A stretch of DNA of 64,000 nucleotides from an uncultured Bacteroidales bacterium (GCA_947175575.1 CAMWNG010000002.1:62001-126000), one strand, 5' to 3'. Positions 34,728 through 44,124 are shown, counted from the first letter of the stretch. Notes: generated by a model from the letters alone, not told the origin. Numbers and translations are program-made.

Positions 34728-37010
34728 ATGAAACACGCACTTCTCTCACTCCTCGGGGCAGCCGCGTTTGCCGCTCCCCTTTCAGCGCAGATTGTGTCGA
34801 CCCCGGCCTACAAATGGCAGGGCGACAGTATAATACAAGGAAAGTATAAGGCTTATAGTCCTGACGGTATTAGCCTGATTTCTGACTATTCAGCCCAACC
34901 CGGCTACTTCATGCCCATTGAAAAGGAATGGCATCTTAGCCGCGACCTCGCGGGGTTGCCAAGACTCCATACTCCCAACAAACTCCACGAGGCGGTCTAT
35001 AACCTCGGTCTGGAGGAAATGCTGAACGCGGTGGAGCCGGACACGACCTTGCGGACAGGCAAGGAATGGGCCGGAGTCTGGACCCGCGATGTTTCTTACT
35101 CGATCATTCTCTCGATGGCATGGCTACAGCCTGAAGCTTCTGAAATTTCGCTGAGGCGTAAGGTCTCGCCCACCGGCCGCATCATTCAGGATACTGGAAG
35201 CGGAGGCGCCTGGCCTGTCAGCTCCGACCGTATGATTTGGGCTATAGCCGCCTATGAGCTTTATAAGGTGACCGGCAGCCGCGAATGGCTCGAATACATT
35301 TATCCTATCATTGCGAATTCGATGGAGGATGATCTCAAGGTGCTCTATACCGATGGCGGAATGGTGCGCGGCGAAACATCGTTTATCGACTGGCGCGAGC
35401 AGAGCTATCCGCGCTGGATGCAGACAGCCGATATATTCCGGAGTCAATCGCTCAGTACATCTGTGGTGCATTCGCAGGCTCTTCAGGTGCTCAGCGACAT
35501 AGCCGCCGAACTTGGCTACAAGGAAGCTTCCTCACGCTACGGGACGCTGCGTGACTCTCTTGTCGGACAGATCAACGCGCAGCTGTGGATGCCCTCTAAA
35601 GGCTATTACGCCATGTATGATTATGGCCGCAATTTCCCGATTCTGAATCCGCGTGCGGAATGTCTCGGCGAATCACTCGCGATATTATATAATGTGGCGA
35701 CGCCGGAGCAAGCCGCTTCGATCACAGAGAATTATCCGACAACACCTTTCGGCGCTCCGGTATTCTTCCCCCAGATAGCAGATATGCCTCCGTATCACAA
35801 CAATGCTTTATGGCCCTGGGTGGCCTCCTATTGGGCTCTTGCCAACGCTAAGACCGGTAATGAACTGGGACTGATTGAGGCAATCGGTTCCGTATTCCGT
35901 CCGGCCGCTTTGTTCACCACCAACAAGGAAAACCTGGTCATTGACAATGGTGACATCGCCACCGAACTCAATTCGTCGAATATGCTGTGGTGTCTGGCGG
36001 GCAATCTTGCCATAACACAACGGATACTTTTCGGCATAACATTCACGCCGGACGCCCTCGAATTCCATCCTTTCGTTCCGCAGACCATGGCTGCCGATCG
36101 CAGTCTCACGGATTTCCGCTACCGCGGCGCAACCCTTGATATCCATGTTAGCGGCTACGGTAATGTCATCAAGGAATTCAAACTCGACGGACGCTCCCGG
36201 AGTGCTGAACTTCCCGGAGATATCAAGGGGCATCACAAGGTGGAGATCGTGCTTGCCGACAATACGCCCGAGCCGATGAAAGTGAATCATACAGCGAACG
36301 TGAAAGCGCCGCTCACACCCATAGCACGTCTTAGCCATTCTCCGGAACTGGCAGGAGAAGGTGTGCCCGCGAACAACCTGCTTCAATGGAATCCCATAGA
36401 ATATATACACCATTATGTGGTGCTTCGGAACGGTGAGCGTGTCGGCACCACGCGGCGCACCTCCTGGGATGCGACTATGCCTGGCGAATGGCAGGTTATC
36501 GGTGTGAGTGATGCCGGTGTGGAATCATTCGCCTCCGAGCCACTTGACAATTTCGAAACCATCGTGTTGGAAATGCCCGCTGAGAATGCGTCCATGCTTT
36601 CGCCGGAGGTCAGCTATCAGCCCTCCGAGCCGATTGAGGGATTCCATGGAGCCGGATTTGTCGAACTTGATCACACGTCTGTCCCTGTCGTGACAGATGT
36701 GGATATCCAAACCCCGGGAACATATTCCATATCGCTCGTGTATGCAAACGGCAACGGACCGGTTAACACTGAAAACAAGTGTGCTATCCGTACCATTGAG
36801 GTTGACGGTGTGCCCGCAGGCACAGTGGTAATGCCTCACCGTGGTGTAGCAAACTGGAACGACTGGGGCATGACCAACAGTGTGGCGGTTCCTCTCGCCC
36901 CAGGCACACACCGTATCGGTATCACCTTCCGTCCCGAGAACGAAAACATGAACCTTAATACCAACCACGCGCTCGTTGATCGCGTGATAATCAAAAAAAT
37001 AGGAAAATGA
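34728..37010 (+). CDS. secreted six-hairpin (alpha/alpha)6 glycoside hydrolase with FN3-like and carbohydrate-binding domains
   Basis: 760 residues with a signal peptide (AAAFAAPLSAQ). Residues ~60-470 look like an (alpha/alpha)6 barrel: GVWTRDVSYS (~116-125), RGETSFIDWREQSYP with acidic residues (~224-238), NNALWPWVASYWAL (~359-372) and a closing beta region. Residues ~525-610 resemble an FN3 domain (HHYVVLRNGERVG). The last ~145 residues (FHGAGFVEL, TYSISLVYANGNG, HRIGITF) resemble a CBM6/CBM35-type beta-sandwich. I cannot assign a GH family with certainty. The stop overlaps the next gene by four bases, so the two are translationally coupled. Confidence 0.7.
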   Translation: MKHALLSLLGAAAFAAPLSAQIVSTPAYKWQGDSIIQGKYKAYSPDGISLISDYSAQPGYFMPIEKEWHLSRDLAGLPRLHTPNKLHEAVYNLGLEEMLNAVEPDTTLRTGKEWAGVWTRDVSYSIILSMAWLQPEASEISLRRKVSPTGRIIQDTGSGGAWPVSSDRMIWAIAAYELYKVTGSREWLEYIYPIIANSMEDDLKVLYTDGGMVRGETSFIDWREQSYPRWMQTADIFRSQSLSTSVVHSQALQVLSDIAAELGYKEASSRYGTLRDSLVGQINAQLWMPSKGYYAMYDYGRNFPILNPRAECLGESLAILYNVATPEQAASITENYPTTPFGAPVFFPQIADMPPYHNNALWPWVASYWALANAKTGNELGLIEAIGSVFRPAALFTTNKENLVIDNGDIATELNSSNMLWCLAGNLAITQRILFGITFTPDALEFHPFVPQTMAADRSLTDFRYRGATLDIHVSGYGNVIKEFKLDGRSRSAELPGDIKGHHKVEIVLADNTPEPMKVNHTANVKAPLTPIARLSHSPELAGEGVPANNLLQWNPIEYIHHYVVLRNGERVGTTRRTSWDATMPGEWQVIGVSDAGVESFASEPLDNFETIVLEMPAENASMLSPEVSYQPSEPIEGFHGAGFVELDHTSVPVVTDVDIQTPGTYSISLVYANGNGPVNTENKCAIRTIEVDGVPAGTVVMPHRGVANWNDWGMTNSVAVPLAPGTHRIGITFRPENENMNLNTNHALVDRVIIKKIGK

Positions 37011-37495
37011 AAACTGTATTATCCATTATCGCCGCCATAGCGGTGAGCCTTGCAGCATCCGCGCAGGTGAATATCAGTAAAGTTGACAAAGTATCGCCCA
37101 ACGATGAAATATTCATGGACATGGCCGTAAGCGCGGCACAAAATGCTGTTGAATCCGGACAGAAAGCTAATGGTGCCGTTCTCGTGCTCAACGGGGCATG
37201 GAAAGCTACAGGTCTGCCGGGTGCGAACAATACTCCGGAGGCCGAAGCAATCGCCAAAACCAAACGCACCACCATCCCCGGAGCTGTGATTTTCACTGTA
37301 AACCAACCTACTCCCGCCGCTGTCAACGCTGCCGGAGACGCCGGCATCGAGGCCATTTATTTCGTGAATTCGGCCGATGCCGCAGTGGCCGCAGGAATAT
37401 ATTCCAAATCGGATTACGCCGGCGAGGTGAATCCTGATGTCACCGTGGCCGTGTTGCAGATGACCTACGCTCCTGCCGCCGCACTGCTCAAGTGA
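37007..37495 (+). CDS. exported cytidine-deaminase-fold protein lacking the zinc ligands
   Basis: 162 residues with a signal peptide (MKTVLSIIAAIAVSLAASAQ). The remainder follows the TadA/guanine-deaminase plan. GAVLVLNG (56-63) matches GAVLV-x-DG. TPEAEAI (76-82) aligns with T-x-H-A-E, so the zinc His is Glu78 while the proton-shuttle Glu80 is kept. PTPAA (101-105) aligns with P-C-x-x-C, so both Cys are lost (Thr102, Ala105). IEAIYFVNSAD matches the following strand. It therefore should not bind zinc in the usual way, and it is predicted to leave the cytoplasm, which is unusual for this fold. It is translationally coupled to the secreted glycosidase. The fold assignment is by eye and needs a profile search. 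Confidence 0.6.
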   Translation: MKTVLSIIAAIAVSLAASAQVNISKVDKVSPNDEIFMDMAVSAAQNAVESGQKANGAVLVLNGAWKATGLPGANNTPEAEAIAKTKRTTIPGAVIFTVNQPTPAAVNAAGDAGIEAIYFVNSADAAVAAGIYSKSDYAGEVNPDVTVAVLQMTYAPAAALLK

Positions 37496-37549
37496 ACTTT
37501 CGGGGGCTCGAGCGGGTTTATCTCTTGAACACTTAGAAAAAATCCGCGC

Positions 37550-37564
37550 GTACACCGCGTGTAC
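37550..37564. promoter_or_regulatory. dyad immediately upstream of hflX
   Basis: GTACAC-CGC-GTGTAC, a perfect 6+3+6 palindrome ending 10 bases before the hflX ATG. It could be an operator or a small hairpin at the ribosome-binding region. Confidence 0.3.
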
Positions 37565-37574
37565 ATGAATAATT

Positions 37575-38804
37575 ATGAAAGATTTGATCATCAGACAGGA
37601 AACTTCAGAGCGTGCCGTACTTGTCGGTCTTATCAACGACAGGCAGGACGAGACCAAGGTAAACGAATATCTTGACGAACTGGCGTTTCTTGCAGACACT
37701 GCAGGTGCGGAAACCGTAGCACGCTTCACACAACGTCTCGATTATCCGAATCCCAGAACCTTTGTCGGAAAGGGCAAACTTGAGGAAATCAAGAAGTTCG
37801 TTGAAGAAAACGAGGTGGGTATGGTGATATTCGACGATGACCTCACCACCAAGCAGGTGTCGAACATCGAACGCGAACTGCAGATAAAGATTCTCGACCG
37901 TACCAGTCTAATTCTCGATATATTCGCCAATCGGGCACAGACCGCACACGCAAAAACTCAGGTGGAACTGGCGCAGTATCAATATCTTCTGCCACGCCTG
38001 ACGCGTCTGTGGACTCACCTTGAACGTCAGCGAGGCGGTATAGGCATGCGTGGCCCGGGTGAAACCCAGATAGAGACAGACCGTCGTATTATCCTTGATA
38101 AAATCGCCCGACTCAAAGAGGAATTACGGGCCATTGACAAGCAGAAGTCTATTCAGCGGAAAAATCGCGGCAAGCTGACTCGTGTCGCCCTCGTGGGATA
38201 TACGAATGTCGGAAAATCGACTCTGATGAATCTTCTGAGCAAAAGCGATGTGTTCGCGGAGAACAAGTTGTTCGCCACTCTTGATACGACAGTGCGCAAA
38301 GTTGTGATCGACAATCTTCCGTTTTTGCTCACTGATACGGTCGGATTCATACGTAAGCTTCCCACCGGGTTGATCGAATCGTTCAAGTCCACGCTCGATG
38401 AGGTGCGCGAAGCCGATATTCTCGTGCATGTGGTTGATATATCCCATCCGAATTTCGAAGAACAGATCGAGGTGGTGAATCAGACCCTGCGCGACGTGTG
38501 CGGAGGCGAGGAAAAACCGACGATTCTTGTATTCAATAAGGTTGACGCCTTCACCTATACCCCTAAGGATGCCGATGACCTTACTCCGGTTCGGCGTGAG
38601 AATATCTCTCTTGACGAACTCAAGGCATCCTGGATGGCCAAACTGAACGACAACTGTGTGTTCATTTCGGCGCGTACCGGCAAGAATATCGACGAACTGA
38701 AACGGCGCCTCTACGAGATGGCTAAGGAAATCCATCTGGCACGATTCCCGTACAACGACCTGCTTTATCAGCAGTATGACGACATAGATTCCGGCATCGA
38801 ATGA
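37575..38804 (+). CDS. hflX: ribosome-associated GTPase HflX
   Basis: 409 residues. HflX splits stalled or hibernating ribosomes after stress. The N-terminal glycine-rich-helical HflX domain (~1-195) includes ANRAQTAHAKTQVELAQ and the GGIGMRGPGETQIETDRR loop. The G domain has G1 GYTNVGKST (~208-216), G3 DTVGFIRKLP and G4 NKVD (~311-314). The length is standard. It follows the deaminase-like gene by 79 bases and ends 22 bases before the polytopic membrane protein gene. Confidence 0.95.
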   Translation: MKDLIIRQETSERAVLVGLINDRQDETKVNEYLDELAFLADTAGAETVARFTQRLDYPNPRTFVGKGKLEEIKKFVEENEVGMVIFDDDLTTKQVSNIERELQIKILDRTSLILDIFANRAQTAHAKTQVELAQYQYLLPRLTRLWTHLERQRGGIGMRGPGETQIETDRRIILDKIARLKEELRAIDKQKSIQRKNRGKLTRVALVGYTNVGKSTLMNLLSKSDVFAENKLFATLDTTVRKVVIDNLPFLLTDTVGFIRKLPTGLIESFKSTLDEVREADILVHVVDISHPNFEEQIEVVNQTLRDVCGGEEKPTILVFNKVDAFTYTPKDADDLTPVRRENISLDELKASWMAKLNDNCVFISARTGKNIDELKRRLYEMAKEIHLARFPYNDLLYQQYDDIDSGIE

Positions 38805-38826
38805 CAGTAGTCATAACAGACTCTTT

Positions 38827-40353
38827 ATGCAGATGAGGCAAGATAAGGTCCTATATTATCTTGCCCCTGCTGTTTTCGGCGCGATGCTCGCCCTGTTTTA
38901 CGGCGTACATGACTACTGGCTCGATGATTATGAATTCAGTCGTTTTCTAAACATAGGCACCGGTAGCGAAAACCTGCTGTCGCTTGTGGCCGAGCGATGG
39001 CGTACGGACAGCTTCAGATTGTGCAACTTCTCCGTGCCCCCTCTGTTGCTCCTGCCGAGATGGTTTACGGCCTTGCTTATGGGCGCTGGGTGGAGTGCGT
39101 TTCTGCTTCTGTCATTGCGACTGTTCCGTCTGTCAGACTGGCGTTCCGCATGGTTTGCTGTCGGTCTGTTGTCTGTTTTTCCTGCATGGTGGTCCTATCT
39201 TCCCACACTCAGCTCAAATGTGAATTACATTCCGTCACTGCTTATAGGAGTCGTGTTGCTTCGGATTTTCATTAATGGGAACAGATTGCCATGCTTTGTC
39301 TGTCTTATTGCCGGATTTTTTGCCGGTTGGTGGCATGAGGGTCTGTCAGGACCATTGATAGTCTCGTTTCTCTCGGTTATGATCCTGCATAAAGATTTGC
39401 GCACCGGGAGCAACATGAGCCTGACCGCCGGCCTGATAGCCGGATTTTTGGTATTGAACCTTAATCCCGGTTTGATTTATCGCATGAACATGGCAAACGA
39501 ATATGGCGAATTGTATTCAACAGGAGCCGTGCGCATGGTTAATCTCATGATTAACTGTTCATTGCCGCTGATTGTCGTGCTCATGGCATGGATATGCGTA
39601 CCTCGGCTCCGGCGTAGAGCATTGTGGCAAATGGTCGTAATCATGATGGCTGCGAGTCTCGCATTGGAAGCCGTCACCGGCATAGTGCGTGCGTCATTCA
39701 TGAGTCAGTATATTAGCTGTATCGCAGTGGTATGGGTTGCCGCTAAGGCCTTCCGGAGCCGGGCTGTTTTGACAAAGAATCTTCTGGCAGTTATATCCGG
39801 GTTAACATGTGTGGCGACATTCAGTTGCGCTGTGTATGGCGGAATAAAGGTCAACGGCTTCAACCGCGCCTTTATCGAAGCATCTGTTACGAATCCCGGC
39901 TCTACCAAATTTGTTTTTGCGATTATGCCGGGAGAGGCTCCGACGTTGGCTCTCGGCAAGTCGCCTTCAATGATTTATCAGCTTCCTGCATTCAATTATG
40001 TCTGTCCGGTCGAGTTCGATGATATTCTTGACACGAAAGTTATACCTGATGAATTCGCAGACTTCATGCCCGGATTTAACGGATGGCAGCAGACAGAATC
40101 CGGCAACTGGAGACGCGGACGCGCGCTCGTGATGCCATATGCCGGAGAATCCACCGATATTTGGCGCAGACTCGGTGCCGAAGTCAGCTATCCGGTGTTG
40201 GGGCGCATAGTGACTGTGGTGAACGCATTGCCATTCAGAGGCTGCGACGGAAACATCTACCGCGCCATCGTGCTGAATGAACAGCCGCCATTTATGCCCG
40301 AGCCTGCTGATATACGCATCACACGCGAGCACGGAGTATTCAGTTTCCGCTGA
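38827..40353 (+). CDS. polytopic membrane protein, DUF6056/GT-C-like
   Basis: 508 residues with about ten hydrophobic helices. An early acidic motif follows the first helix (HDYWLDDYEFSRF, ~27-39), as in GT-C-fold glycosyltransferase-like proteins and the DUF6056 family. A large extracytoplasmic C-terminal region (~340-508) lacks helices. No established activity is known to me; transfer of a lipid-linked sugar is a family-level guess. It converges on aroC with only two bases between stops and no room for a terminator, so the transcripts probably overlap. Confidence 0.6.
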   Translation: MQMRQDKVLYYLAPAVFGAMLALFYGVHDYWLDDYEFSRFLNIGTGSENLLSLVAERWRTDSFRLCNFSVPPLLLLPRWFTALLMGAGWSAFLLLSLRLFRLSDWRSAWFAVGLLSVFPAWWSYLPTLSSNVNYIPSLLIGVVLLRIFINGNRLPCFVCLIAGFFAGWWHEGLSGPLIVSFLSVMILHKDLRTGSNMSLTAGLIAGFLVLNLNPGLIYRMNMANEYGELYSTGAVRMVNLMINCSLPLIVVLMAWICVPRLRRRALWQMVVIMMAASLALEAVTGIVRASFMSQYISCIAVVWVAAKAFRSRAVLTKNLLAVISGLTCVATFSCAVYGGIKVNGFNRAFIEASVTNPGSTKFVFAIMPGEAPTLALGKSPSMIYQLPAFNYVCPVEFDDILDTKVIPDEFADFMPGFNGWQQTESGNWRRGRALVMPYAGESTDIWRRLGAEVSYPVLGRIVTVVNALPFRGCDGNIYRAIVLNEQPPFMPEPADIRITREHGVFSFR

Positions 40354-40355
40354 TC

Positions 40356-41420
40356 TTATAATTTCGGCGATAGGAGCGAATCGAGTATTACGAGTCGTGC
40401 CATGGCCTGTACTACAGGGACTGCCCGGGGTAGGGCGCATACGTCGTGACGGCCCCGCGGTTCGAGAATGGCGATCGAGCCGTCGCGTGCTACAGTCGAT
40501 TGGCTGCGTCCGAGTGTAGGGATAGGTTTGAATCCCACACGGAAGGTGATCGGGGCGCCGTTCGAAATTCCGCCCTGAATACCCCCGGAATGGTTAGTGC
40601 GCAGGGAAATGCCGCCGTGTCCGTCCGGATCGAAAACATCGTTAAGTTCGCTTCCGAGACCGCAACATCCGTCAAACCCCATTCCGTAGTCGAATCCGTG
40701 AGCCGCATTTATGCTCATCATGGCGGCTGCAAGACGTGCGTGCAGTTTCCCATAGATAGGTTCACCGATGCCGGCTGGGAGGCCGGTGATGCGTCCGCCT
40801 ACGATGCCCCCGACCGTATCGCCTTGTGAGGCTACGGAGTGAAGGCAAGCCTCTATGGAATCGGATGTAGGCTTATGAGGACAATACACCGGACTTGACC
40901 ATATATCATCCTGAGAGAAATCGACGAATTCAGACGGTATAGCCTCCGAACCGACTCTCATGGTGAAGGCCGCGCAATCAATTCCGCGCGGGGCGAGTGC
41001 CCATTGGGCTATGGCGCCGGCGGCCACTCGGAGTGAGGTTTCACGAGCTGAGGCGCGTCCACCGCCACGTGGATCAGTGTGACCGTATCGTGCCTGATAG
41101 GTATAATCGGCGTGCGATGGACGGTAAACTGTGGATATGGACTCATAATCCTCGCTCCGGACATCTCTGTTGCGTATTAAGAATGCAATCGGAGCGCCTG
41201 TGGTGATGCCGCGGTAAAGCCCCGACAGAATATCGACTTTGTCCGGTTCTCGTCTTGGAGAGCCGAATTTACCTCCGGGGGCGCGGCGGCGCATCGCTTC
41301 TTCAAGTGTGTCGAAGTCGGCATGGATCCCGGCGGGCATCCCGTCAAGAATGGCGCACATGGCCGGTCCGTGGCTTTCTCCGGCCGTGGTGAGTCGCAAG
41401 TTGATGCCGAAGGTGTTCAT
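40356..41420 (-). CDS. aroC: chorismate synthase
   Basis: 354 residues. It converts 5-enolpyruvylshikimate-3-phosphate to chorismate with reduced FMN, the last common step of aromatic amino acid synthesis. Motifs: GESHGPAMCAILDG (~15-28), RPSHADYTYQARYGHTDPR (~102-120, with the catalytic His), GGGRASARET (~120-129) and RTNHSGGIQGGISNG (~285-299). The stop converges on the neighbouring membrane protein. The start overlaps the ybaK-like gene by four bases. Confidence 0.96.
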   Translation of the reverse strand: MNTFGINLRLTTAGESHGPAMCAILDGMPAGIHADFDTLEEAMRRRAPGGKFGSPRREPDKVDILSGLYRGITTGAPIAFLIRNRDVRSEDYESISTVYRPSHADYTYQARYGHTDPRGGGRASARETSLRVAAGAIAQWALAPRGIDCAAFTMRVGSEAIPSEFVDFSQDDIWSSPVYCPHKPTSDSIEACLHSVASQGDTVGGIVGGRITGLPAGIGEPIYGKLHARLAAAMMSINAAHGFDYGMGFDGCCGLGSELNDVFDPDGHGGISLRTNHSGGIQGGISNGAPITFRVGFKPIPTLGRSQSTVARDGSIAILEPRGRHDVCALPRAVPVVQAMARLVILDSLLSPKL

Positions 41421-41920
41421 TCGGGGTCGACGGTAAGGTCAGCCAGCGTACCATGTGTGTATTCGATGAGCTTATCGGGTGCGATGCGCAACTGAAGTCC
41501 ACGCTGACCTGCGCTCACATATATTACATCGAAATCGGTAGCTGTATGATGATAGAACGTAGGAAATGCTTTTTTCATGCCGATCGGCGAGCATCCCCCG
41601 CGGATATATCCTGTCAGCCCAAGCAGGTCTTTCATGTGGAGAAGCTCCACTTTTTTGTACCCCGCCGTGCGGGCGGCTTTCTTGAGGTCGATCTCGCAGT
41701 TGCCCGGTACCACGCACACGAAAAAGTCATGCGGGCCGGCTGTCAGTACGATGGTCTTGAATACCTGTTCGATCGGTTCGCCGAGCTGTTCGGCCACATG
41801 CTCGGCTGCAAGATTATTCTCGTCCACCTCATATGGCACGAGATCGTATGCTATGCGGGCTCGGTCAAGCAGGCGCGCGGCATTTGTCTTGGCAGGACCT
41901 TCGGGCTGTCGGCGGCTCAT
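41417..41920 (-). CDS. ybaK: Cys-tRNA(Pro)/Cys-tRNA(Cys) deacylase YbaK family
   Basis: 167 residues from the ATG at 41920, which overlaps the preceding nuclease stop by four bases; upstream ATG codons in frame would run into the nuclease gene. YbaK proteins remove cysteine mischarged onto tRNA-Pro. Family features: KTNAARLLDRARI, FKTIVLTAG with the catalytic Lys, CVVPGNCEIDLKKAA, and GYIRGGCSPIGMKK with the conserved Gly-Ser/Cys-Pro loop. It lies between the S1/P1 nuclease and aroC in a tightly packed operon. Confidence 0.9.
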   Translation of the reverse strand: MSRRQPEGPAKTNAARLLDRARIAYDLVPYEVDENNLAAEHVAEQLGEPIEQVFKTIVLTAGPHDFFVCVVPGNCEIDLKKAARTAGYKKVELLHMKDLLGLTGYIRGGCSPIGMKKAFPTFYHHTATDFDVIYVSAGQRGLQLRIAPDKLIEYTHGTLADLTVDPE

Positions 41921-42693
41921 TGAGGGTCGTAGATAGAGTTGAGTACATGAGCCAGGCGCAGACCTGCACGAAGCAACTGCTGTTCGATGACCGGAGTCCA
42001 TCGCGCGATGTGATTATAGCTTACCCGCATCCCTGGCTGGAAATAAACATACACCTGTTTGGCGATGCCGTATGTCTCCTTGCCCCACGATTCTGGGTTG
42101 CCTTCGGTTATCACCACGATTTCTTCGGGAGTGGCACGGTCAATCTGTTGCTGCCATTCGGTGTAGCTCCATTTGTGACCCGATTCGAGGATGTTCGAGT
42201 CCCAGATGTGGTGAAGATTGGTTTCGTTGTTGAAGAATTTGAGTTTTACCTTGTTGCCACCGAGGTCGCTCAGTCGGCCCATATGCATGGGCTGATGCAG
42301 GTCGCCCATGCAGTGCGCGAGAATCTTCATCGCCAGAGCCGACTGTTCCGGCGTCAGCGTGGAATCGCGCAACAGCGAAATCTGTTCGGCCACAGCGCGT
42401 GTCACATCTCCTTTCTCGTTGCGGGGCATGCTTTCGTATGTCTCCATCGCGTCGATATTGCGGTAATGCCAGGTCTTGGTGTATGCGTAATCGCTGTTGT
42501 GCGAGGCATTGTCAAGCCAGTTGGCCCAGTAAACCATCGATTTGCCATCCAGAATCGAGTCGACGGCGGCGCGCGTACGTTCTGTCAGGTGTTGTTCGGC
42601 TATATATGCTGTGACATCATGGCCCTTCTGGCTCCAAGCCGAGGCCGAGAGTGTTGCTGCGAGTGCTATTGCGGAAAGAAAGAGATGCTTCAT
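41917..42693 (-). CDS. S1/P1 family nuclease, exported
   Basis: 258 residues with signal peptide (LSAIALAATLSASA), mature N-terminus near WSQKGHDVTAYIAE. In this family the N-terminal Trp and the following His supply zinc ligands; other ligands are visible in TWHYRNIDAM, AHCMGDLHQPMHMG (~130-143) and NNETNLHHIWDSNILE (~176-191). The fold is phospholipase C/P1-like, with three zinc ions. It degrades single-stranded nucleic acid and removes 3' phosphates, here presumably in the periplasm for nucleotide scavenging. It heads the minus-strand operon with ybaK and aroC. Confidence 0.93.
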   Translation of the reverse strand: MKHLFLSAIALAATLSASAWSQKGHDVTAYIAEQHLTERTRAAVDSILDGKSMVYWANWLDNASHNSDYAYTKTWHYRNIDAMETYESMPRNEKGDVTRAVAEQISLLRDSTLTPEQSALAMKILAHCMGDLHQPMHMGRLSDLGGNKVKLKFFNNETNLHHIWDSNILESGHKWSYTEWQQQIDRATPEEIVVITEGNPESWGKETYGIAKQVYVYFQPGMRVSYNHIARWTPVIEQQLLRAGLRLAHVLNSIYDPQ

Positions 42694-42719
42694 TACAGGT
42701 AGGAATTGATTATTTTGAG

Positions 42720-42751
42720 CAAAGGTAATGGTTTTTGATCAGTAATCCAAA
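42720..42751 (-). promoter_or_regulatory. predicted promoter of nuclease-ybaK-aroC operon
   Basis: On the minus strand TACCTTTG (42720-42727) with TTTG (42748-42751), 20-base spacing. It is back to back with the ilvA promoter. Confidence 0.65.
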
Positions 42752-42760
42752 AAAAATGGG

Positions 42761-42768
42761 TACATTTG
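42761..42768 (+). promoter_or_regulatory. predicted -7 element of ilvA
   Basis: TACATTTG, 34 bases before the ilvA ATG. A TTTG at 42734-42737 is present, but the 23-base spacing is longer than usual. Confidence 0.5.
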
Positions 42769-42802
42769 CAGTATCAAAACAAATCTACCGATTGTAGCCG
42801 TT

Positions 42803-44002
42803 ATGTTAGACATAAGTGAAATTTTCAATGCAGCCGCCGTACTGAAAGGAGTGGCACGCAAGACCGACATAATTCCTGCCAACCGTCTCGATACAGACTG
42901 TCAGCTCTACCTCAAGACAGAGAATCTGCAACTGACAGGGTCATTCAAGCTGCGTGGCGCGTATTATAAGATATCGCAACTCACAGAGGAAGAGAAGGCG
43001 CGGGGTGTTATAGCCTGCTCGGCCGGCAACCATGCCCAGGGGGTTGCGCTCGGTGCTACTCACAACGGAATAAAATCGCTGATATGTCTGCCGGATGGCG
43101 CGCCGATTTCCAAGGTGGAAGCCACCAAAGGCTATGGGGCTGAAGTGTGTCTTGTACCCGGCGTATATGACGACGCATACGCTAAAGCTCTTGAGCTCAA
43201 GGACCAGTTCGGCTATACGTTCGTGCATCCTTTTGATGACGAAAAAGTTATAGCCGGACAGGGTACCATCGGCCTTGAAATACTCGAACAGTTGCCTGAT
43301 GTCGAGGCAGTTGTGGTGCCGATAGGCGGCGGTGGATTGATTTCAGGCGTCGCATTCGCCATCAAGACCCTGCGGCCGGATGTCAAGGTCTACGGTGTGC
43401 AGGCGGCAGGCGCGCCTTCGATGGAACAATCGCTCAAAAAAGGCGAGAGCATCCATCTTGATTCAGTCTCGACTATCGCTGACGGTATAGCCGTCAAACA
43501 GCCGGGGGTGAACACGCTTGAACTTTGCCGCAAATATGTGGACGAGGTGGTAACCGTTACCGATGACGAGACCGCAGCTGCCATTCTCGCGCTGATGGAA
43601 CGCCAGAAAGTTGTGGCCGAGGGGGCCGGTGCCGTGGGCGTAGCGGCTGTGATGTTCAGGAAACTGCCTGTCGAAGGAAAGAAGGTGGTATGCATCGTTT
43701 CGGGAGGTAATATCGATGTAAATATGCTTAATCGAGTGGTGGCGCGAGGTCTCAGCAAGAGCGGCCGTCATTATACATTTATCATTGACCTGTTCGACAA
43801 ACCGGGTCAGCTGAGCAGCGTACTTCAGACGATAGCCGGTGAGGGTGCGAATGTAATTTCTGTGACGCACGAACGCGCCAATTCCAATTCGGCGGATATC
43901 AACGGGTGTACAATACGCCTCGAACTCGAGACTCGTGACCGCGATCATATCGATTCTCTGCGCGACACCATGACCCAAGCCGGATTTACTGTGCTTAACT
44001 GA
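42803..44002 (+). CDS. ilvA: threonine ammonia-lyase with C-terminal ACT domain
   Basis: 399 residues. A PLP enzyme that converts L-threonine to 2-oxobutanoate. PLP Lys49 lies in GSFKLRGAYYK. SAGNHAQGVA (~72-81) and the phosphate-binding GGGGLISGV loop (~176-184) are intact. A single ACT-like domain follows at ~325-399 (FIIDLFDKPGQLSSVL). This is the shorter one-ACT form, so it could serve isoleucine synthesis or threonine catabolism; no isoleucine genes are adjacent. Monocistronic, with a strong terminator. Confidence 0.92.
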   Translation: MLDISEIFNAAAVLKGVARKTDIIPANRLDTDCQLYLKTENLQLTGSFKLRGAYYKISQLTEEEKARGVIACSAGNHAQGVALGATHNGIKSLICLPDGAPISKVEATKGYGAEVCLVPGVYDDAYAKALELKDQFGYTFVHPFDDEKVIAGQGTIGLEILEQLPDVEAVVVPIGGGGLISGVAFAIKTLRPDVKVYGVQAAGAPSMEQSLKKGESIHLDSVSTIADGIAVKQPGVNTLELCRKYVDEVVTVTDDETAAAILALMERQKVVAEGAGAVGVAAVMFRKLPVEGKKVVCIVSGGNIDVNMLNRVVARGLSKSGRHYTFIIDLFDKPGQLSSVLQTIAGEGANVISVTHERANSNSADINGCTIRLELETRDRDHIDSLRDTMTQAGFTVLN

Positions 44003-44025
44003 TCGGATCAGAAATAAGTGATTTT

Positions 44026-44063
44026 TGCGGATAGGGTCTTGCATGATACTGTCCGCATTTTTT
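44026..44063 (+). terminator. terminator after ilvA
   Basis: A 9-bp stem (44026-44034 with 44049-44057, one G-U pair), 14-base loop, then six T residues. Confidence 0.85.
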
Positions 44064-44124
44064 GTCTTACCAATTTTTTTGCCGTATGGTGTAATTATTC
44101 GGTCTTGTGTGCGTCATATAGAAT

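Noticed and set aside
37007-37495. Reading the small secreted protein as RidA (L-PSP) family
   Set aside because: Size and signal peptide first suggested it, but the GAVLV, T-x-E-A-E and P-T-P-A-A segments fit the deaminase fold better.
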